64,000 nucleotides of DNA from NCBI GenBank assembly GCA_029948255.1, contig JALIZF010001889.1:1-64000 (forward strand). The letters are read 5' to 3'. Origin of the DNA: Telmatactis stephensoni (lineage: Eukaryota > Cnidaria > Anthozoa > Actiniaria > Isophelliidae). Positions 57,911 to 64,000 of this stretch are shown in pieces; within the stretch, counting starts at the first letter, position 1, and each line of letters begins with the position of its first letter. The notes under the pieces are model-generated. The model had not been told where the DNA came from and ran no database searches. It saw nothing but the letters and a program-made list of their open reading frames with translations. The position numbers and the translations under genes are program-made.

Positions 57911-59965
57911 AGACGTACTAGTCATAGAGGTCTATATATTATTTTTTTCTGTGAAGTTTCTAGGGTTTTCACGGTGAATGTTTCTGAAGTGTTTTACGAC
58001 GTTTCGACGATCCTTGGAATATGAGTCAGTGGGGAGAGTACATAACGTGGCCCCCGGGGCTGTGGACCCCCGATCTGGACCTGGTCCATGGACCCCTGTT
58101 CGTGGACCCCCCTCCATAATAATCATAATTTTCTAAAAACTCATATTCATGATAAAAATTCCATAAAGAATTTGGACCTACCTGCCTTTTAATATTGCTT
58201 CCTTCAACCATTCCCGAACCGCTACGTTTCTCGTTGTTGTTGTAGATTTTTGTTTTCAGCAAGGTTCCATAGTTTTAAAACACTTGTTATCATGTTAGTT
58301 CAAGATAAAATACTTTTCTTATTCAATAGCGAGATCATGATATCAATGCCTTCCACTAAACAGGAAGCACGCGGACTTGCGTTATAAATAATCATTAATT
58401 TCTTTCATAGAAGGCTGTGAATTGCTACCATGATTATTCAAAGAGCGATACCTTCTTTCAAATCGGTAAGGCTGATGTTCTTAATAGCTAGAAAGTCGGA
58501 AATTAACGTCAGAGAAACTAAGTTTAAGCTAGTTTAACAGTTAAACAACTTACCGCCAGAAACGATGATCAATGCAAATGGTTACATGATAACGGTCAAA
58601 CATTCAATAACATTACGTTTCGATCCGCGGAAGCAAGACGTTTTGGCGTTTCCAATAAAAGAAGCCACGAAGAGGTTCAAACGAACCTTAAACATAGCTC
58701 TTTAGCTACACAACAGCCCTGTGTGGCCTTCTACGCTGAAATGACCACGATGGCTCAAATGACCTCAAAGGAGGTGGGCCTCAGCATATGTCAGATACCA
58801 GTACATTGTCCAGATGCCTTGTCACATTTCCTGTCAAAACGTCCTGGCAATGACATTTCCAACAAAGGCTTTTTATTTTTATACGGGATCGTATGGGAGA
58901 AGGGGGGAAGCTCGGTCTGCAACGAACCCCTCATTTCGCTTTGTTTGCATTTTCACTAGGACATTTTACTAGCTTTATAACCCGTTTATAACATTCCTTT
59001 AGGTCATTGTGTAACCAACGTCAACTATTTTTATTTTTAGGTTTCACTAGCCAGGTTTGTGGTGTCATTACATGAGTAGATCTAATTACCAGCGTAACAA
59101 ATCTTCATAAGAAATAATGTTCTATTAAGTTAAAAAGGAGGAATGATTCTTTAAAATATACAATGGGTGCGTTTTCACAAAAGATTTTGGGGTCCCTAAA
59201 GCGAGCCAAGACCGGAAATAGCGTGAAAATCTCGGGAGATGGCTTAACTCTGCGGGTTTCTCGCTTAACCAATGGGAGGAGAAGAAAAAACTTTGAGATT
59301 TGTCAAGATGTTGACCTTGAAGGTCATCCTTCATATACAAAAAACTGGCGCCGAAATTCATTTACCTAGAGCATGCCCGCTCGGTAACTCGGCAACAGTT
59401 AATCGGTATCCTAACTCATTAACCTAATCCTGTTTAGATACTTTCGCCTTTTTATAGATACTTGTATTTGATGGAAAAAGGCCAGGAGGAGTAATAATAT
59501 CAGCGCTTCTCCCGTCATCAGTTTTCGAGTGTGTTTATGCCTGGCTGACTCGTATCAAATTAACTGTCAGAAATGAAATGTGATCAGTGAATACGTATTC
59601 TGAATACTCGCTTGTTGTTTTCACTGTATTTCCGGAGTTTCTGAGTCAATCAAGCTAGTCAAACGCACTTGACATCCGGCGATGTACTGAATAAAGGCGC
59701 GTGCTTTGTATGCCCGGGTTTGATGACGCGAGGAAACAACTTTTTCTGCGAAACCTTGTTTATTTCTTTCCGATAGGGTACATAAATATTTTGTTACTAA
59801 ACTAACGATTTACCGTAAAAATTAACGTTAAGTTTAATTAGCTGCTACCAAAATTTTGCGATGCAGTTTTAAAAAATTGCGCTACCCTACTCCCGCACGT
59901 TATAATTTGATACTTCCGAGTGAATTTTTAGCACAAACAAGAACTGAATTCGCGCGCTACCGTAG

Positions 59966-60113
59966 CGAGTAAAGCATGTTTTTTACCCTTTTTACATGGG
60001 CAAAAATTTATGAATAAAACCAAAGCGCACGTTGGATAAAGTGTGATGAAGTCACTTGGTTTTATTCATAAATTTTTGCCCATGTAAAAAGGGTAAAAAA
60101 CATGCTTTACTCG
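59966..60113. mobile_element. Foldback palindrome with about 57-base perfect arms
   Basis: Arms from cgagtaaagcatgtttttta to its complement are essentially identical and include gggcaaaaatttatgaataa. The loop is about 34 bases. Confidence 0.9.
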
Positions 60114-60155
60114 TGGAATCTTGAATATATTTGAACTCGATTGTACTTGCAGCAG

Positions 60156-60412
60156 CTAATTAAACTTAACGTTATCAAGCTTAGCTTGAAAATAAAAGTG
60201 ATTGATTATCATTGGCCTCCAGCTTTCTGCTGGAGGATCTTGAAGTACAGCCGGCTCCGGTGTTGGCTGTTCCTTCGTTGGCTGCCGAGACGGTCTCGGT
60301 GGTTTCGAATCTTCAGATTGTTCAGATTCTTTCCTCTCTCTTGTGCCCGCTTGCCTTTTATGGGGGCAGTTTCTTCTGAAGTGCCCACGTTGTCCACACC
60401 TGTGACAAGAAA
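60156..60412 (-). CDS. RS/zinc-knuckle gene, exon 2
   Basis: 257 bases, with the CCHC knuckle at the start, then a polar Pro-rich tail; stop TAG at 60158-60156. Confidence 0.68.
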
Positions 60413-60684
60413 CTGAAAGAAACACCAGAGTTAAAATTCTTGTTTTCTGTGTACAGAAAATGAACTGAACAGTGAATTATGAATATGCAAGGCTTACAAG
60501 GTGTGGGCAACGCGGTTCTTGCCCTTCTTGGTCGACTTCGACTGCGAGAGGTTGATCGTGATCCAGATCGTGATCTTTCCTTTTGTCTTCCGGCGTCATG
60601 ACTCATTCTGCTTCTTGCTGTTCTTCTTCCATTTCTGCTTTGGTCCCGATCAGAGTCAGGGATCCTTAGATGCTGAAAGGGCAT
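60156..60684 (-). CDS. Arg/Ser-rich protein with a CCHC zinc knuckle (2 coding exons, 147 aa)
   Basis: Coding exons are 60684-60498 and 60412-60156 (donor CACACCTT/GTAAGCC, acceptor tctttcag/TTTCTTG, phase 1). Residues about 36-57 are an RS-type region (RSRSGSRSTSRSRSRPRR). Residues 65-78 (CHRCGQRGHFRRNC) form a CX2CX4HX4C zinc knuckle. The rest is Pro/Glu/Lys-rich and unstructured. RS domain plus zinc knuckle suggests a nuclear RNA-binding or splicing-associated protein (inference). A domesticated retroelement Gag knuckle is an alternative, but the introns and the missing pol genes argue for a host gene. I do not recognise a specific orthologue. A 5' acceptor (tatttag) lies six bases before the ATG. 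Confidence 0.7.
60498..60684 (-). CDS. RS/zinc-knuckle gene, exon 1
   Basis: 187 bases, residues 1-62 and one base of codon 63; carries the RS region. Confidence 0.68.
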
Positions 60685-61372
60685 GATATTCTAAATAGAA
60701 AACAAGAAATTATTAGCTAGCGGCTGAGAATGATTGGAGAAGGCTACTGATGAGTTTGATAAGAAGAGCTGTAAAATGATTCCCGGGGTGTCAACCGATA
60801 GCCAACGGAAAAATTTCGTGATATACTATAACTTCGAAACATCCCAGAGTGTGTCAGCCAAAATAAATATCCAGGAAATATTCAGGTATCATTGATTGAC
60901 CTCACTACAAGGATTAAGATCAATCTGATAAGGTCGCTATATGTTATTGTGTCGGATAGGCCATGCAAGTCATATCATATGACGCTAACTGAATGCTTTG
61001 TTGTTTTCAAGCCAATGACTTGAACTTCAATAAAGAATGTTTGCTCAAATTTCTAGTGACCTTATTTGAAATTCAATCTTCAGTACCCTGGTCTGCATCA
61101 AGAGTTTGCTGGAGTTTGAGGAAGACTCATTTTGTATTATTTTATTGTTAGCTTTATTCATTGGCCAAAATCAGAAAAAATAGCAGACAGATAATAACGA
61201 CGAATGATAATCTAAGGATACGATTAAGATCATCGTGAATAAACTCGGAAAATTTGAGGGAAAACTGAGCCAACAGGCCGTATCAATCAACATGACTTCA
61301 CAATCACTGTCAAGTGTCTACTGTCAAGTGTCTGCCATCAAATCTCAATGATCTTTCTAAAAACTTACTTAC

Positions 61373-61450
61373 CGTATAAATCTTTAAGTCTTCGCCGCAA
61401 TTAAACAAACTTGTAAATGACACTGAATCTTACTGAACTTCGACTGACTG
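61373..61450 (-). other. Probable 5' UTR exon of the RS/zinc-knuckle gene
   Basis: A strong donor TATACG/GTAAGTAAGT at 61372 can join the acceptor six bases before the ATG at 60684. No ATG is present in this stretch. The upstream limit is a guess; direct gactgaactt repeats lie at about 61430-61500. Confidence 0.45.
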
Positions 61451-61762
61451 AACTTGACTGAACTTGCTTTGACTGAACTTGACTGACTGAACTACGACTG
61501 AATCTAAATAACCAGTGTGCAACATCAGCAAAGTGATAGTTCACTGTGGGAGGGGCTAATGTTTTGATTGATTGTTTAATGCTTTTGACATTTATATCGA
61601 ATATCTCAGGATATCTCGAAACGTCATCTAAAGGCGTGTTACAGGAGATTATTTATTTTCAGCGCAACGGCGTTCTCGTGTAACCTGACACTTGGAACGA
61701 TTTTCTTTGCAATTTTCGCTTCGGCAACGCGTTGCGAGTTTTGAATCCAAGTCAGAAACTCG

Positions 61763-61818
61763 TAGCCTGCGTCACATCCGGAAAAGGAAAAGGAAAAGTC
61801 CGGATGTGACGCAGGCTA
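61763..61818. mobile_element. 56-bp palindromic micro-MITE with 8-bp target-site duplication
   Basis: Arms tagcctgcgtcacatccgga and tccggatgtgacgcaggcta are perfectly inverted with a 16-base loop. gaaactcg flanks both ends (61755-61762 and 61819-61826). Termini match the tagcctgcg family at 50772. Confidence 0.88.
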
Positions 61819-62692
61819 GAAACTCGCAACGTAAAATATTGCAAGTTAAAAATCGTCCCGTGTAACACGGGTCAACACGTGCACCGCCTTCACTGACATC
61901 TGTCTCCCGGAGAGGAATAAATTTCAAAAACAATATAATATTTTTAGCGATCACGGTTTAAAATTCTGAGGTATTCGTTGAGCTTGTGATTATGGAGTTA
62001 TTACAGCGATTTTCGAAATTATTCACTTCCGTCAATCAAATTTAAAAATTAATAATACCAAGGTTTAATTTACACCAAAATCATATTTAGCTTTTACGAG
62101 TCGTTGCAAGATCATATTATGTTATTTGGTATGTTTTTAGGGAGTAGTTTTTGAGTCGTTTGTTTGAAGTGGGCGGAAGCGAAAACCCAAATTCCAACGG
62201 ACTGTTTGGAGGTCAGAGTTCGCATTATTTCGAAAATCGCTGTAAAAGCTGCTCTGTTTACATACACTTGCTGTCTGTCAACGATTGGCAAATACTAAAC
62301 TTTTCAGACCGGTAGTTGGGTTTCTATGTTTGCTGACTGTCATCGACTTGCAAAAATATTCCGACAAACATTCTGAACATTTTGAAAGGGGGATTTTTCT
62401 CGTGTAGGAATTTTATATATTTATATTTTTATGGTTTATTTTTCAACATGCACGGATATTTCTTTCTTTGCCGATTTTTGCCCTTCCTTTAAAGCTGTGC
62501 TCGATATTTTTTGTGGGGGGAGGCTTAATGCCCAGCCCCCATCATAAATCCTCCATGTCCGTTACATAGGCAACTCGAAATCAACGACGCGTGAAAACTC
62601 TCCCATTGCTGACACCTCTCCATCATATGCCAGGGACGGCGCAATGTTAGCCTACCTACAGGCTCTTCAAGGGCGGGAGGGGGATGAATAGT

Positions 62693-62753
62693 AGTCTCCT
62701 TCGCAGCCATTTTTAGTGGCGTGACGAGACTAAAAACGGCTGCGAAGAAGACT
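62693..62753. mobile_element. Short foldback (agtctccttcgcagcc arms)
   Basis: Related to the palindrome at 39012-39115, with arms agtctccttcgcagcc and ggctgcgaagaagact and internal pairing of actaaaaa-type sequence. Confidence 0.75.
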
Positions 62754-62759
62754 AGATGC

Positions 62760-63480
62760 ATAGAGTTGAGAATCAAAAATCGTGATCGTTTTAATTTTAA
62801 AATTTCAAGGGTAATGTTCTGATTATCGTGCCACGATTTTCATCAAAATTCAGTGTACAGCAACGACCGTTTCCCGTCTTTCCCAGCAAGTAAAAATCAC
62901 AGAATGTTTCCCAGGAAACTAGAAATTTGCTAACCAAAACCAAACGCTTTTAATGGAAAAAAGAAAGATTTAAAGACAAAGCCTTTCAATGAAGATTTGC
63001 TAAGAATGTTTCCCAGGAAACTAGAAATTTGCTAACCAAAAAAACCGAACATTTCAAAAAAATTAAAAGAGAAGTTTAAAAAAACACAACAAAAAGAGAA
63101 ATTAGTAACAAAAAAACCCAAATTTTTTGTTTAATTTCCCAGTAAGGCAACAATACAAGACAGAAATAAACCGTTTCGTGCATTTTTTTAATTTTTCCTT
63201 CGTAGAGCAACAAGAAAACTCAGAAAGCTTTGTTCCAGAGCCGTAAACCATTTTTCAACTTGGTTATCTTCTCCCAGGATCAAAATATTTTCCCAGGAAC
63301 AATGGCATATAAACAAAAATGTAAAAATCTTGCACATATATTTTTAATCACATTCTCAAACAGATTTTCCCAGGAAGGTGCTTCAAGAACAGGTTTTTGA
63401 TAGAACAGGTACCGTTGACTGCTCCTGACTAAACACTAGCACGATCGATGTCAACAATAATTTATCAACTGTCGGCCATT
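62760..63480. other. Non-coding AT-rich stretch
   Basis: It contains several near-repeats of tttcccaggaaactagaaat (for example 62908 and 63008) but no exon or known element. Confidence 0.45.
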
Positions 63481-63487
63481 TTGGAAT

Positions 63488-63627
63488 GACACAGGAAGCC
63501 CAATTATGTTATTGGGTTATGTGATTGGGCTTCCTGTGTCACCCCAAAAAATCACAAAGAAATGTATGGGAATCCGGACAAATGACAGCAAGTGTCCGGA
63601 TTCCCATACATTTCTTTGTAATTTTTT
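63488..63627. repeat. Two adjacent hairpins
   Basis: Hairpin one (63488-63540) has a perfect 17-base stem gacacaggaagcccaat. Hairpin two (63546-63627) has a stem of about 35 bases containing gaaatgtatgggaatccgga. Confidence 0.85.
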
Positions 63628-63665
63628 CAGTTTTGGAGTGGCTGTATCTTGCTCAATATTAAACC

Positions 63666-64000
63666 GATTAAGAGGGGATTTTTTTCAAGCTCGAGCAGTG
63701 AACGACAAAAACCCCTGAGTTGAAGAATAGCTGTTGTACAGGATTAAAGTCATTTCTGTCAGAAAGTTTAAGTTGTTTGTAAGTAGTTTTGGCCGATGGA
63801 AGTTGAATCAAAGTGTTAATCCAAAACGAAAATTTGGATCGAAAATGAGGTTTAGGCCTTCATTTGCTCATTTGCTGTATGTTTTCTTTATATTCAGCTT
63901 GAAAAAGCTTAATCCCAACACAACGTCAAGAAAAAGTCTTGTACAATTCAAAAATCTGTTTTAAACAGGTATTTTATCTTGGTACATCAGCTTTTAACCG
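63666..64000 (+). repeat. Second copy of the 24.7-kb dispersed repeat, cut by the window end
   Basis: It matches 24697-25016 with a few small insertions and deletions. Confidence 0.75.

Larger units (their letters stand above)
55986..60120. other. Non-coding stretch rich in small repeats
   Basis: Apart from the elements listed separately, no exon was recognised. 56686-56760 is a one-ended copy of the gatttcgtatgagtg MITE family. 57068-57126 is a hairpin (caatattcaatatcgagaaat and its complement). The frame at 58723-58959 lacks any family resemblance. Confidence 0.5.

Noticed and set aside
58723..58959. 78-aa frame considered as a coding exon
   Set aside because: It has no domain, no supporting splice sites and no phase partner.

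Overview
This window looks like nuclear DNA of an anthozoan cnidarian, most likely a coral or a close hexacorallian relative. The sequence is AT-rich with GT-AG introns, carries many short inverted-repeat transposons, LINE tails and tRNA-derived SINEs, and contains an anthozoan GFP-like pigment gene. No prokaryotic features are present. The species is an inference; the GFP-like gene is the strongest clue.

Four spliced genes can be assembled exon by exon with matching reading phases. (1) 2.7-15.5 kb, plus strand: a three-exon HLX/H2.0-class homeobox gene (240 aa) with an 11-kb first intron. (2) 32.2-21.1 kb, minus strand: a seven-exon TRAF3-like gene (548 aa) encoding RING, TRAF zinc fingers, a coiled coil and a TRAF-C/MATH domain. 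(3) 44.5-40.5 kb, minus strand: a five-exon GFP-like protein (226 aa) with the chromophore tripeptide Met-Tyr-Gly. (4) 60.7-60.2 kb, minus strand: a two-coding-exon Arg/Ser-rich protein with one CCHC zinc knuckle (147 aa), preceded by a probable 5' UTR exon near 61.4 kb. In addition, 55.1-55.9 kb (minus) holds an open duplicate of only the last part of the TRAF3-like gene, and smaller scrambled TRAF-C pieces lie at 52.4 and 54.7 kb.

The rest is accessory sequence: LINE 3' ends (19.9-20.5, 30.6-31.2 and 52.2-52.4 kb), SINE/tRNA-like elements (17.5, 18.7, 19.0, 29.1, 34.0, 51.9 and 54.5 kb), hAT-like and other MITEs, several near-perfect foldback palindromes, simple-sequence tracts (AAAAC, GGGAA, GTCTTGCGTT) and an orientation-switching array of a 17-18-bp repeat at 46.7-48.4 kb. 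The GFP-like gene lies between two inverted copies of one repeat (37.1-38.9 and 45.5-46.5 kb), one of which carries a nested 1.08-kb transposon.

The genes show no shared pathway: a developmental transcription factor, an innate-immune/TNF-receptor adaptor, a pigment protein and a putative RNA-binding protein. The most interesting structural observation is in the TRAF3-like pair. The last intron of the complete gene is flanked by duplicated coding sequence and by a second copy of the preceding splice acceptor, whereas the duplicate at 55 kb has no intron there.
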